Assembly: GCA_022478985.1 (NCBI GenBank) | Contig: JAKSZP010015897.1 | Location: 62,001-126,000 of the forward strand | Origin: Massospora cicadina | Lineage: Eukaryota > Entomophthoromycota > Entomophthoromycetes > Entomophthorales > Entomophthoraceae | Length of the DNA stretch: 64,000 nucleotides | Reading direction: 5' to 3' | Shown: positions 31,438 through 42,496 of the stretch, in pieces | How positions within the stretch are numbered: the stretch's first letter is position 1 | Layout of the letters: each line of letters opens with the position of its first letter | Translations under genes and position numbers: made by a program | Notes under the pieces: model-generated | Databases searched by the model: none | The model's input: only the letters and a program-made list of their open reading frames with translations | Told to the model about the DNA's origin: nothing

Positions 31438-32142
31438 TCAGTTCATTATGTCATGGAAGCGGCTGATAAGAATTAGACTGGGCTCCCAGTCAGGGTGTGT
31501 GAGCACCCAGTGGAGAGCCCAGAATGCCAAGGGCACAGCGGTCCATGTGACTAGAAGAAGGGGAGATCTATTGGGGATGTGAGGAAAGTAAATGTTCATT
31601 AATGTACTGAAGGCCCCCAAGGCAAACCAGATGGTTGCAATGGGGGCAACCGCGAGTCTTGTGGGGGCAACCCCCAAGGGCGGGAGAGGTGGGGAGGATG
31701 ATGACTCCTCCAGGGTTCATGGTTGCTGGCCTTCGGGTTTGAGTAGGTGAGTCTGTGCGCCAGGGAGGGGCGGCACAGGGCCCACCGCGTGGGCAGGGGT
31801 GCTGTCGGAGGGGAAAATGGACCCATGATGAGCATTAGGGCTGAGCCCCCCTTGGGTGGGGTGCTCTGGAGCCCTCAGGTGGGTGGGATTAGTGGCAGAT
31901 GAGCCAGGTGTGGGGGCTGAGCTCATGGCCATTGGGGTGGGGGCGCCCTGAGGCTGCTCTGATAGGGGAGCAGTCTCAGAAATCCCAATGGTGAAGTGAA
32001 CGGATGGGTTTGCATTAGATGGGTATGCAAAAATGGATGGAGAATTGACTCCATCATTGAGAGCAAGGCAGTTTACAGTGGATATGATCCACTGCTGCAT
32101 GGTGGGGTTGGTGAGTGACCAGATGACCCATTTGGCAATCAT
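31438..32142 (-). pseudogene. LTR (U5) encoded two-segment membrane protein of Ty3-4
   Basis: A minus-strand frame of about 234 codons inside the 5' LTR, starting MIAKWVIWSLTNPTMQQW, then a Pro/Ser-rich middle, then two hydrophobic segments (IWFALGAFSTLMNIYFPH and LLLVTWTAVPLAFWALHWVL). One TGA at 31717-31719 interrupts it; the other LTR has CGA there. It lies downstream of the hairpin and AATAAA, so it would sit in the 5' leader of genomic RNA, and ends 8 codons or less past the LTR, before gag. Related blocks occur in LTRs at 25156-25875, 61235-62119, 51490-52012 and 40149-40456. I infer translation from silent-site differences. Function unknown. Confidence 0.55.
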
Positions 32143-33098
32143 TGGGATGATTATTTGGGCAGCGGCATGCTTTGCCAGATTGATTGATTGGAATTTTGAA
32201 AAAAATAAACAGGTGGAGTCCGCGGCAAGGCGTTCAGGGTATTGGGCTTTATTTTAGTGCAAAGCATGGGAAGAATAGAGAATGAACCAACAACTGCCCC
32301 TCAGCAGGGCAGTTGCCTTAAGTATTGGGAGAATTGCATAGTGGGGATGCTGAGGGATTGGGTGATTGGGGATTGGTGATGGGATTTGGTTGGCTGATGG
32401 GTGGGGGGTGGAGGGATGCCCAAAATCTTGGCAAAAATCAAAAAAAAACTTTTGCAGATTTTTCCAAATTTTTGGGGCCAGACCAGGTTGATGGTACCAA
32501 TCTGGGCCTTGACCATTTGAGTTGGGCTGTTCACACAGTTCAGATTTCCCAGATTTGTCCTGGGGGCTGTGGCCTTGGTGCTCAGTCATCTGCAACCTGG
32601 TCTGAACTCTTGATCTGATTGTTTATGTGATCTGAACTTCCTGGATCCATCCTGGGGGTAGGGGCAACTGGTCTGAGTCACTTGTAACCTGGTTTGAGAC
32701 CTGAATCGAGTTCCAATCTGATTTTTGGACCCAGCCAGTCCAGACCAGCTCCATTAGCCCAGAATTTGCAGACTGGGCTCTGATACTAGCACTGGCTATT
32801 TCCTCAAAATTTTGGTATGTTTTCCCTGGTGAGTGAGGGGTCCCAGGGGCCCGCCCATGGCCCCTGGCCTGCATAATCTCCTGGCAGGTCCCCTCTATTA
32901 ATCTTACCAGGGTTGAGGAGGGGGAGGGGAGAGATCTGATTATCTTTAGGAGGAAGGGCAGTCACCCAGCGCTCATCAACCACATGCGTCAGGTCGCTCA
33001 ACTGCAACAGGGGGTCCACTTGGGCCTTTGGGCCCCTTTTTGTCTGAAAGGGATGCTGCTCCCTATCCAGTTGTAGGGGCTGGTCCCCAGGACTTACA
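31449..33098 (-). repeat. Ty3-4 5' LTR
   Basis: Pairs with 25209-26827. On the minus strand it runs from TGTAAGTCC (33098) to CTTCCATGACA (31449). It carries a 24-bp local duplication near 31651-31675 (GGGGGCAAC twice) absent from the other LTR. Contains the U3 block, promoter hairpin, AATAAA and U5 frame. Confidence 0.9.
32291..32330 (-). promoter_or_regulatory. Promoter-proximal hairpin in the Ty3-4 LTR
   Basis: CAACTGCC/GGCAGTTG (32291-32298 and 32308-32315) forms an 8-bp stem just after ACTTAAGG on the minus strand. The same stem occurs at about 26032-26056 and, as CAACTGC/GCAGTTG after CATATATAAGG, at 61082-61106 in a diverged LTR. It would be the 5'-terminal structure of the transcript. 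Confidence 0.5.
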
Positions 33099-33515
33099 AA
33101 CTCAAAATGAGGCCAAAAGATGAACAGGTAAGCGAGATTGCAAGGAAACCTAAAATCATACTTCTTTCACAAATAAAAGGATTGGCAAGTGGAGTTGATT
33201 GAAGAGTAGATTGAATCCTCAATATGGTAAGGAAAGCCCCACATGACTAAGGCAAAACTCACTCCAGGGAAAGATAAACTCAATAGAAAAAATTCCAAGT
33301 GAGATATAAAATTTGCAGGCTCAACCTTTTAAGGTTGCCCTTCTGGGGTGCCTCGCTTATACCTTTCTCTAGGCTCTTACAAACCTAGAGAATGGCTCAG
33401 GTGAGGTACAGCCCAGAACCAAACCACAACCAGAAAATCTTTTAAAATTTGACTTGGGATTTAAAAATCTGAACACAACAAAATGTAACAATTGGGATTA
33501 ATCTCAATCATTACA
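33099..33515 (+). repeat. Diverged fragment of an N-1 type LTR
   Basis: The last 165 bases or so (GTACAGCCCAG, GACTTGGGATTT, AATCTGAACA, CAAAATGTAACAATTG, ATCATTACA) follow the 3' part of the N-1 LTRs at 13780-13890 and 15080-15210. Its left part is too diverged to place and may have been truncated by Ty3-4. Confidence 0.5.
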
Positions 33516-33552
33516 ATATCAGGAGTCTGTTTATTTTAAGGTATGGCTTATG

Positions 33553-33564
33553 GTCATCAGTTTT
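33553..33564 (+). repeat. 12-bp target-site duplication of L-2, left copy
   Basis: GTCATCAGTTTT, repeated exactly at 38851-38862. Confidence 0.85.
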
Positions 33565-33658
33565 AACTTATCTCTCTCGTTGAAAACACTTTTGCACCAA
33601 ATTCAAGCCAAGTCTAGGTAAGTTTTATAATCTCATCGAGGAGATTAGTTTGCACCCA

Positions 33659-34988
33659 ATTTTGGGGAGCAGTTGGGCGAGTAAAGTTAAGGGCACAGGT
33701 TTAGCCCCACATAAACCAAGTTTCATAAATGCCCTGGCGAATCTGATGAGATAGATAGAATTAATAATAAAAAACTGGCAGTTACCATTTCCCCAGAAAT
33801 TTTGGCCTGGAAAGCACGCTGCAACCAGTTTATCAATATGACGCACTCTCAACCACTATTGTCAGTGGAACACGGGGTGCATGTTTTCCTGGATATTCAA
33901 CAAACGGCGCTTTGTAGAAGTTTTTTGGAGATGTATACACACATTTCCTGAACGTGGTGTACATAACACCACACTCCATGCCTTGCGGTTGGCTAGATCT
34001 TGGATTCAAAAACAAAGATGCAGCGGATGAAGCCGCAAAAAGTGCATGTAGTAGTGGACCTCCCAGACAGTCAACAGGTAGTCAAAACAAAGTGCTTCCG
34101 CTGGATTAAATCAAACCAGATTTTCATAACTTTTGACTTCCTACCTACTACAGTCAAGCGCACCGGGCTGGAGCACCACCTGAAGGCTAGGCTTGCCAAA
34201 TATGGGGAAATCCAATCCTTTGAGATGCAGTGCTTTATGCTCATGCCAGACCTGTGCATGAGCAAAGCGATTGCTGTTCTTACCCCATTCATGGGGATAG
34301 CAGAAGATTTGACCCAAATCCCACATACCGCTTTTATTGAAATCAATGGGCAAGATTCCTGCCCATTCAGGGTCACCGTGGATAGCGCACCTCCTATCTG
34401 CACTTTTTGTCGTACTTTTGGCCACAAGCCCATACTTGCCCCACCAAGGAGGGCATTACTCAAACTGAAATAATCTCAGATGCAATGTGCAGTGCAGGCG
34501 CCCACTATGAACTGGCAATAGACACTGACGCAGCCTTCCCATGGGTAGTTCAAGGATGCTACATTCAAGTAAAACCTGTGTCCCCACAGGAGCATAAGAA
34601 GGCTAAGCAGGCCCTCAAGGCGGCGGCCAAGGAGGCAGTTAAGACTGTATCCGCGATCTCACCAGCCCAGCTCCAGGAGGACATTGAGATTTTTTTGGTG
34701 GAAGCGGCTTGCAAATCCTTCCACCAATCAGATTGGGACGCCCAAGCCAATTGGGCCACCCAAGCTTAAAACACAATGGGTGAGTCAGTTTCGCCTGACC
34801 AATGCTACCAAGCATTGATTGGACCTGAATCGCTCAATATTATTCCTGCCAAAATTCCACCTTCATGCGATGGTGCACTGCAAGTGCACACAACGCCAAA
34901 AATTTGTCCCACAGTGGGAAAAAGCAGAAGGCAAAAGCCAACACGAACCCCACAGTTAAAGCTTCCCATACCAAACCATATTTCATAG
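33659..34988 (+). pseudogene. L-2 ORF1 (gag-like), broken
   Basis: Homologous to L-1 ORF1 throughout. The start codon has become ATT at 33659-33661. The best-kept parts are VVDLPDSQQVVKTKC, FLPTTVKRTGLEHHL, EIQSFEMQCFMLMPDLC and AFPWVVQGCYIQVKPVSP. A shift near 34430 splits the CCHC knuckle, CTFCRTFGHK from HTCPTKEG. The 3' end near 35080 reads GTGCAATAGGG where L-1 has the coupled TGATG, so reinitiation is lost too. Confidence 0.85.
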
Positions 34989-35092
34989 CATATAATACCC
35001 ACACTGCCAAGCAGTGACGTGCTGAGAATGAGAAGGCTGAAGGGCATGAGTGCACTTCCCTTTGCACCTAAGGTGCAATAGGGGGAGCCTTT

Positions 35093-38000
35093 ACTTTAGG
35101 GACGTTGAACATTGCTGGACTCAAGGCCTCAATGTCCTGGGCTAGAAAACTGAGTTTTATAAAAAATAATTTACCCGTGGACATCCTGGACATTCAGGAA
35201 ACCCACTGTCTGTGTGGTGCAGAGGAAGCATGGGCAACCATACTCCTCCCTTTCCTTTCCTTTTGGTCTATGCACTGTGGGGTGCTTCTTTGAATGAATC
35301 ATAGTTTTAAAACCATTTAGTCAAAATTGTACCTTGATAGCTGCGTCCTTGTAGTCACCTTTCATGGGACAATGAAGTGCACGCTGTCATTAACATTTAT
35401 GCCCCAACCTGTGCATGAGATTGTCAGGAATTATTCTCGGCCATCAATTCCCTTCCACTACCCTCCAACCTGTTTGTTGTTGGTGACATGAACTGCTGGA
35501 TGAACCCCACCACAGACCACTGTCCCTAGTTGACTACACCCCCACATAGGCACGTTGAACTTTGCGTTCTCAAAGCCACCCTAGGGTTGTGTCAATACTC
35601 TACTACATCATGCACCGCTACTCACTAACATGTCTCGCCCCCATGTGCACAACGGCCAGCTAAGGTCCATGACCTGCATTGACCTTATTCTCGCACCGTT
35701 GAAATTTCAATCCCAAATTTCTCACTTCACCATAACAAAAATCTATTTATCTGACCACAGAATGGTATCAGTTTTCTTCCATTTGTCCAATCCAGCGGCT
35801 CAGGTGCCAAAGTGGTGCAAAGTCTGCCCCACCGAGATCGCATCACCAAGAGTTTTTCTTGTGGGTGGAAACTGTGACCTCGGCTCCAGTGTTTATCACA
35901 CCGTTATATGCAGACCCAATTTCCACCTGGTCAACTTTCAAAGCGAACACAATCTGCTAGGCTCGCCACCTCTCCTCCCATCGCTCATGGGCTACCTCAT
36001 AGTCATTTTGTGCACACTGGCAGAAGTGAACCACCTGGAGTCTAACATCCCTGCTGCAGGCTACAGCCCAGCTTGGGGTTGCAAGTGAGTGGAAGTGTCC
36101 ACTCGCCTCAATGCAATGTTAAGACAACACAAGCATCATGTTTGTGTTCAGTACAGAGCTAAACACATTACAGCAGGTGACACATGCTCCGCTTACTTTT
36201 TTCAAAAATTCTTTGCACCGCGCCAGAGCTTGGCCTGCACACAGGTGCTGAGGCAGAACACTCCATCGCAGATACTCTGGCCAAAGTGGCAATCAAAGCA
36301 AAAATTATTACTCTGAATTATATCAATCCAATCCAGTTCTGCCAGCTGAAGTGGACAATTTTCTTGAAAGTGCACATATCTTCACTATTTCCCATTTCCC
36401 AAAGTTAATGAATTTTATTACTCAGGATGAACTCTGGTCCACTGTTTGCGGTGCATCATACAGGAAATTCCCAGGTCCAGACGGCATCCCTTATGAGTTC
36501 TATAAGAAGTATTCCAAGTTTTTTCCTCCTTGATGCTTGCCTCTCTGAACCAATGCCTTATGGAAATGCGCCTCCTACTGGGAGGGCAAGAGGCCTTCAC
36601 AATAATGTTGTACAAGAAAGGGGATAAACTGGACTTGGCCAACTGGCGCCCCATTTCACTCACTAACAAAGACACAAATTTTTTTCCAAAGACATGGCTA
36701 ACCGTCTAGGGGTTGTTTCCACTGCTCTCATTTCCCCTGAACAATTTGGTTTGTTCCTAAAGGTCAATTTGGGACAATATACACACCATAGCCAATGTAT
36801 GTCAATCCACGGCTTCTGGAGCACTTGTGTTTTTAGACCAGCAGAAGGCCTATGATAGAGTCAACTGGGATTACCTTAGAGCCTGCTTTCACAAGTTCCA
36901 CCTCCCCTTTTGCTTCATTAATTGGGTGATGTTGCTAATGGAATCTTCCACAATGGCTGTGCGTGGCCCTGGCTTCCTTATGGACGTAGTCCGCCCTCAA
37001 AGGGGCCTACTCCAAGGTGACCCTCTTAGCGCACTCATGTATAACTTCAGCCTTGACCCACTTCTTCGAAATTTGAATGCCTGCCTTACTGGTGTCCATG
37101 TGAAAGGCCAAGCATCATTCAAGATATTGGCATTTGCTGATGATTGTGTGGTTGGGGTGTCTAACAATCATGATGCATGAGCGCTTGAAGCTACTATCCA
37201 GATTTACTCCAGGGTAAGTAATGCTGCACTTAACTCCTCCAAAACCAAAATTGTTCTCCTTGGTCAGTATCAAGCCCACTGGGCCCCAGCGCCCCATTTA
37301 CTACCTGCCTCATCAACTAGCTCATAGGATCGCTTGTTCTTCCCACCCCACTCCACCCCGCTTGTGCTCCCCTTTGTGCCACGCCCCACCGTTGGCCCTA
37401 TCCGCCATTTGGGGGTGTGGCTGGAGGCAGGAGGGTATGCCTCAACGGTGATGAAAACCCATATCTTAGACAACTTTATGAAACACATAGCTTCCCTCAA
37501 AGCCTGCCAGACCTCCCTTACAGGCAGGGTAGTGCTAGCCAACTCTATGCTCCTTTCTAAAGTTTGGTTTTGGGCCCACGCCATCTATTTTTCCCCTTGT
37601 TTCTTCAAGTCATTATATGCCCTTCTGCAACGGTGGCTTTGGTTAGGCCGCCCACCGCTGGTGCGCCTGGATGTCATGTTTGGCCCTCATCATAGTGGTG
37701 GTATGGTCCTGCTCAACTTTGAGGCCCATGCTGCCAAAATCCTTGGCACCTGGATCGCTGCCATCACCAGCCCTACGATCTCAGCCCAGCATTGGTCCCA
37801 CGCAGCCCGCTCCAACTTCTCCCGCGCCCTGGGCCTCATCAATTCTAACCACCCCCACTCTCTGTTAAAATATCTCGCCTCACATTCTTCTTCTGCGGGC
37901 CCATATGGGACGTCGCTCCACTTCAAAAGGATCATCCTCTCCATGCAGAGCGCTGAGTGTAGAATTTGTATCTGTGTGCACACCGCCCAGAGGGGGCGCC

Positions 38001-38730
38001 CTTCTCCTTGGTCCAACCAGGAAGTACAAGTACTACCCATTATGAATGGAGTGATACCCATGAAGTCCCCTACCATAGCCAGGGTGGACTACCTGGACAT
38101 GGTGGACATCCCCTACTCCCTTGATACCCAGAAAGCCATATGGAAGTACGCCCACCACCCTCTTCTGCAGCCACATATTTGTTCCCATGTGTGGCGCTTC
38201 TTGAGATGGGTATACCATACTGCCAAACGCTCTAATGCTTTGCACTCATCTTGCATCGTGTGTGGCCAGTATGTAATGCTGGTTCACCTCCTGGAAGAGT
38301 GCTCTCCATCAAAAGCGATATGGCGTGAGGTACAACGTCTATTTCGCTAGGATCAGGCACAGCCCTTCAGCCTGTCTCAGGAAATGTTTGCTTTATCCAT
38401 GGTTTCCCCTCTACCACCATCACTCTGTGCCTTAGTAGTTTCAATTGCTATGTGGACTATCCATATGATTGTCTTAGATGCTATCTCAGGCTCCACTCCC
38501 ACCCTCCAGGAAGTTATACGCCAGTTCCAGTCGCACCTTGTGGACCACTTTCAAGCATGGATTTTTGGGTACCTCCCACCCCATTGCTGCCAGATGGTCT
38601 CATCCTGGTTCCCAGTTTGGTTCATCATTTCAGACTCCTTCCTACATACGTGCTCAATAGTGGCGCAAGCCCCTACAAATGTAACCCCTCTTCCTTCTCT
38701 TGGCGTTCCCGCTGGCAACAAAAGATAGCG
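35093..38730 (+). pseudogene. L-2 ORF2 (endonuclease-RT), broken
   Basis: Endonuclease motifs: LGTLNIAGLKASMSW at 35099, IQETHC at 35192, GDMNCWMNP at 35483, LSDHRMVSV at 35749. RT motifs: GPDGIPYEFYKKY at 36476, FLDQQKAYDRVNWDYL at 36830 and FADD at 37133-37144. A 338-codon open segment (37334-38350) covers the region after RT, and CIVCGQYVMLVHLLEEC is the zinc knuckle at about 38256-38310. It shows more than five breaks. Here the endonuclease keeps GDMN, which L-1 lost. Confidence 0.87.
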
Positions 38731-38850
38731 TCTGCTTCTCTGGGGTGCCCTCCTCTCTCTGAAGTTTATTTGTTGTTTAGTATCTTATTGGAAGTGTATG
38801 TCCCCTGGTCGGCCTTCCCCAAATAAAATTTAAAAATTTAAAAATTTAAT

Positions 38851-38862
38851 GTCATCAGTTTT
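38851..38862 (+). repeat. 12-bp target-site duplication of L-2, right copy
   Basis: GTCATCAGTTTT directly after the L-2 tail, matching 33553-33564. Confidence 0.85.
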
Positions 38863-39100
38863 TCAGCAATGGTTGCCAACTAATTTTCTTTTCAGCTCTT
38901 CTGTCACTTTATCAGCTACAAATGCCACCAGTTATTTTCTTTGATTTTATTTTGTTGACATATACCACCTTTGGGGTTCTGCCACATTTAGGAATGGTGG
39001 GTTGTGAGAAGGAATTTGCCTCAGAAGACATGTTGTAAAAATAATATGTAAAGTGGGGGATGTGTTGAAATTTTAACCTGGGAGTGCTTTTTCCAACATG

Positions 39101-40480
39101 TGTAAGTCTTGATGTGGCGCCCCTACATCTGGATCAGGAGGTTTTCCCTTTGGAAAAAAGTAATCAGCAACCTCAAGCCCCCCACTCTGCTCTGAGGGGA
39201 CCTTGCTCATACTATAGATGAGCGCTGGGTCTGAGCCCTCCCTGCAAGGGGGTCAAGGTTGCCATGCCCCACACCAGCTCTGCTCCCAAGTTAAAATTAC
39301 CTCAAGAAGATTTATCTCATAAATCATGAGATTTCTCACTTTGGGAGCAGGGATGCAGGGACAGGCCACCAAACTCTTTCGCCCACCCACCCCCAAGTTG
39401 CCACCTGTAAAGGAGTCACCTGCCACTAACTCTAACAAACACTGTTTGAGCGTTCTTCCCCCAAAATGGTCCTTAGGCAGGTTTGGCTGTTGAAGTGATG
39501 GAAAAATAAGTACCAAGCCTTGACAGCCACTCCTAGCCTAACCTCTCCCATCTTCCACCAACCCCAAGCATCAACTAATCAGTTTGATTAGTTGCTGCTT
39601 GGGGACCCACCTCTGTGCCTGTCCTCAGCGCCAATACTTGCTTTTTTGTGGTCCAGCTCCATTTTGGGCTCAACTAATCTATTTTCAAAAAGCTGGGCCT
39701 CCACCTCAACCCAAATTTATTTTTTGGGCTGTTTGACTTGGAATTGAAATTTCAAGTTTCATGGTCCTAAATTTCCTAAAAAGATTACTTTTAACTATAA
39801 AGCCAGACCCAAAAACAAGTATTTCGGACTTTTTCAAAAGGCAGCTAACCCTAATTTGGGTGCAGGAAAATTTAATTTCACCACCCCTAATATATAAAAA
39901 GGGTTTTCCAGCTGGAGGGGCCAGTTCTGGTTGGTTTTCGAGTTTACTGAAAATAAATTAAAATTATCATCTAACTGAAATTGTAATTTTTTATTTCTTC
40001 TTGCTTTTTTATAAATCCTGCTACAGTGGACTCCCCTAACTTGGCCTCCCCTCCTGGCGGCCTATAGATATCCTCCTATGCCCAAGCACTACCTTATTCT
40101 GAAGCTCTGATAGCAACTACTGCTTGAGGTTATCAAGCCTTTCACAACATGCAGACTACCCTCCTCTCTGAAGTTCATGCTCTCTCTTCTGACACTAACA
40201 AAGGCTCACCACTGCTAAGACCAGAGATGTTGTTGACCACTCGACCCTTTTTTCACCTGGGGCTGCCCAAGCTAGATCTGGTGTTTTCCTTTAGGTCTTT
40301 AAGTATGTTTTTGGGGGCCTTTAATATGTTTTTGAATAATAATTCCTTCATCTTTAATCTGAATACTCAATTAACAGAGTCATTCAAATGGCTGTGCCCC
40401 TGGAATTCTGGATGCTGTTGTGGTTCCTGAGAACCCAAGTCTGCAGCCTGGTCTAACTTTTATTAGCTGATTCAATAATA
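39101..40480 (+). repeat. Solo LTR of the Ty3-4 superfamily
   Basis: Starts TGTAAGTCTTGATG, aligns with the Ty3-4 LTR start (CCCCTACA.CTGGAT follows in both), and ends ATTCAATAATA, an 11-mer aligned to the Ty3-4 end. ACATG at 39096-39100 and 40481-40485 is a perfect 5-bp target duplication. It keeps the U3 block DLAHTIDERWV (39199-39231), a TATA box ATATATAAAAAGGG (39889), AATAAA, and U5 pieces FLGAFNMFLN and MAVPLEFWMLLWFL (40388-40429). Confidence 0.82.
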
Positions 40481-40485
40481 ACATG

Positions 40486-42300
40486 TTCCATTACTAGTGC
40501 TTTACTTTCCTGGGATGATCCTCAATATGATTCATAAGTATTGATGACTTGTTTGCTTCCAATGAGGAATCTCCAACTTAGTAATTGATCATTTGGAAGC
40601 TATGTCAATGGCCTTTAGGCTTCTGTGATTAAAGCTACAAATTAGCAATTATTGATAAAATAATGATTAAATTTCCATGAGTTATTGGGGATGATCTCAA
40701 TAGCTCTAGTTACCAGACTTGAGGGTGTAATCACCACAGCTTTAAGAATTGAGATGATGGAAGTTTTGACCAATAGCATTTCAAATACTGAAGGTTAATG
40801 AATGGTAGCAAAATAATTCTCTGATGTTTAATGCCAATGCTTCTAATAATTGGTTATTAAATTACCATGAGTGAACTATATATATGAAAATTATATACCA
40901 TGTAAAAATGTCTTTTTCCTAATTTTATGAATTTTTATTAGTAATTGTTTTAACTTATTGTAAGCTGGAAGTGCCTAAAATTTGAGTAAACAAAGGATAA
41001 GTTTTGCCTGAACCATTACTGGATCAAGTTCTTGCTTCCTAATGTCATGCAAGAAGCTTTATTAGTAAAGCCATGGTCAACTGTTCACAACCAATCAGGA
41101 TCTGCCACTGCACCAAATCCAGTGGCTGGCCCATCATTAGCAAATTTAAATTTTCTCAAAGTGCTCAAATGCATTGATGATACAGATCATCCATATGATG
41201 TTAAGCCCAATTTTGTCTTGGAACTTTTTATAATCCTCCTGATTCACATCCCCGCTGTTTTAGATCTAAAAACGGTTTCCCTGATTAATAATTTTAACAA
41301 AATGGCAGTAGAAGCAGCAGCTGCTCCTTCCAACACCCTCCTCTGCCAACATCTTCATGGGGTGATGGAACCCCTTGTTGAGGGTACTCCAATCCCAAAT
41401 TTCCCCCATGATTTTGATGAGGATGGGAAATATGAAATTGAGGAGCTCGCTTTTGAAGTAAGCTGCGCTTGCATTAAGGCAGCAAAGACTTCTCTGTTTG
41501 ACCCCAATAATCACCAAACCTTCCAGCGCATCAAGTTTTTCACTTGTGTGCCAGCTCTCATCACTTTCTCTGAGCATCAACTTGCTCAATATGTTAAGGC
41601 GATGGACACCGCTGGCATCATTAACAAAGAAAACCCACAACTATACCTCCTTATGCCACATGTCGCTGATGCACCACCCCAATTCTGTCCGCCATGGTTT
41701 GCCAGCTAAATAGGGCGCTTGACAAAAGGTTCCCCAAAATCTTCCTCCCCTTCTTATATGGCTTCCTAAGCTGATAAGTTAGAGGCTATATTATGGGATT
41801 TTTTTTCTAATAATCACTTTGTTTGGCCCATTTGCAAATAAAGAATCATGGCGGCTCTCCCTTTTTGGGTTGGGCACCACTAGTGCTTAAAAAGCTTTAT
41901 TAGTAAAAGAATAAACCCTCATGAATCTGTGCAGTGGCCACTTTTAACAGAAAAAATATAGTGTTACTTTCAAGGTCTGTGCTTCATAAGAGCAGGAAGC
42001 AAATTCAACTGGAGATTATCCCTGACAGAATTGGATATAATACTTGCTTGCTTCTGATTAGCTATGGTCTGATCACTGCCAAATTCTTTATAAGAGAAGT
42101 TTTGACCTTATTCCATGTAGTGCATTTGCAAAGTTTATGTATCATCACTACTTGCACAATTCAGCTTAGACAATTAAGTAGGTGTTTAATCTTCTTCCTG
42201 TTTAAAGCTCCCACATAGCATTTTCATATACAAAAAGAAAAGAAGCACTATCCCCGCACCTGTGGTAAATCTATTCTTGAGTGGCTTAATCTTAGTTTCA
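40486..42300 (+). other. AT-rich spacer holding one unidentified ORF
   Basis: Between the solo LTR and L-3. Apart from the frame at 41047-41709 I see no gene, LTR or RNA. Short remnants such as ATTGATGATACAGATC belong to that frame. Low CpG suggests old repeat sequence. Confidence 0.4.
41047..41709 (+). CDS. Unidentified 220-residue protein
   Basis: I do not recognise this protein. The frame is open from 40990; the first ATG is 41047. It is soluble-looking, with VLKCIDDTDHPYD, a hydrophobic ELFIILLIHIPAVL, FPHDFDEDGKYEIEELAFEV and FDPNNHQTFQRIKFF. Composition is unlike the random frames around it, and it is much the longest frame in 38.9-43 kb. There is no obvious promoter or partner. It could be part of a transposon gag-like or structural gene, or an isolated host exon. 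Confidence 0.4.
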   Translation: MQEALLVKPWSTVHNQSGSATAPNPVAGPSLANLNFLKVLKCIDDTDHPYDVKPNFVLELFIILLIHIPAVLDLKTVSLINNFNKMAVEAAAAPSNTLLCQHLHGVMEPLVEGTPIPNFPHDFDEDGKYEIEELAFEVSCACIKAAKTSLFDPNNHQTFQRIKFFTCVPALITFSEHQLAQYVKAMDTAGIINKENPQLYLLMPHVADAPPQFCPPWFAS

Positions 42301-42318
42301 TTAACTAAAGGTATGATA
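42301..42318 (+). repeat. 18-bp target-site duplication of L-3, left copy
   Basis: TTAACTAAAGGTATGATA, identical to 50476-50493. Confidence 0.93.
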
Positions 42319-42496
42319 AGGGTGGTTAGCCAATTCTCTCTCACAAATATCACTTTTTATAGCAGAAGTGAATTGAACAAGAACTGAGAGAGCAACCAAC
42401 TGCCAGAACGCACTGCATCTATATAGAGCAGTGAACAAAGGCCAACCAACCAAGCGTAGGGAAGTCTATCCTCCCATCTGTGCACAGCACATAGAA

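Larger units (their letters stand above)
25209..33098 (-). mobile_element. Ty3-4: chromovirus with 1.6-kb LTRs
   Basis: A 7.9-kb minus-strand Ty3/Gypsy element with LTRs at 31449-33098 (5') and 25209-26827 (3'). Gag, protease, RT, RNase H, integrase and chromodomain fragments follow in order from right to left. LTRs start TGTAAGTCC and end near CTTCCATGACA. The flanks do not give a clean 5-bp duplication. The LTRs are unusually long and carry two protein-like blocks shared with three other LTRs here. Several frameshifts and an N-T-G protease show the copy is dead. Confidence 0.9.
33565..38850 (+). mobile_element. L-2: full-length but decayed LINE, same family as L-1
   Basis: A 5,286-bp plus-strand copy, within 10 bp of the length of L-1, flanked by an exact 12-bp duplication. 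It begins CTCTCTCGTTG...ACACTTTTGCA, as the L-1 leader does, and ends CCCCAAATAAAATTTAAAAATTTAAAAATTT. Both ORFs are recognisable but carry more frameshifts than L-1. Confidence 0.93.

Noticed and set aside
39062..40149. A possible LTR starting TGTTGAAATTTTAACC after GTGGGGGATG
   Set aside because: The alignment with Ty3-4-type LTRs and the perfect ACATG duplication place the true ends at 39101 and 40480.
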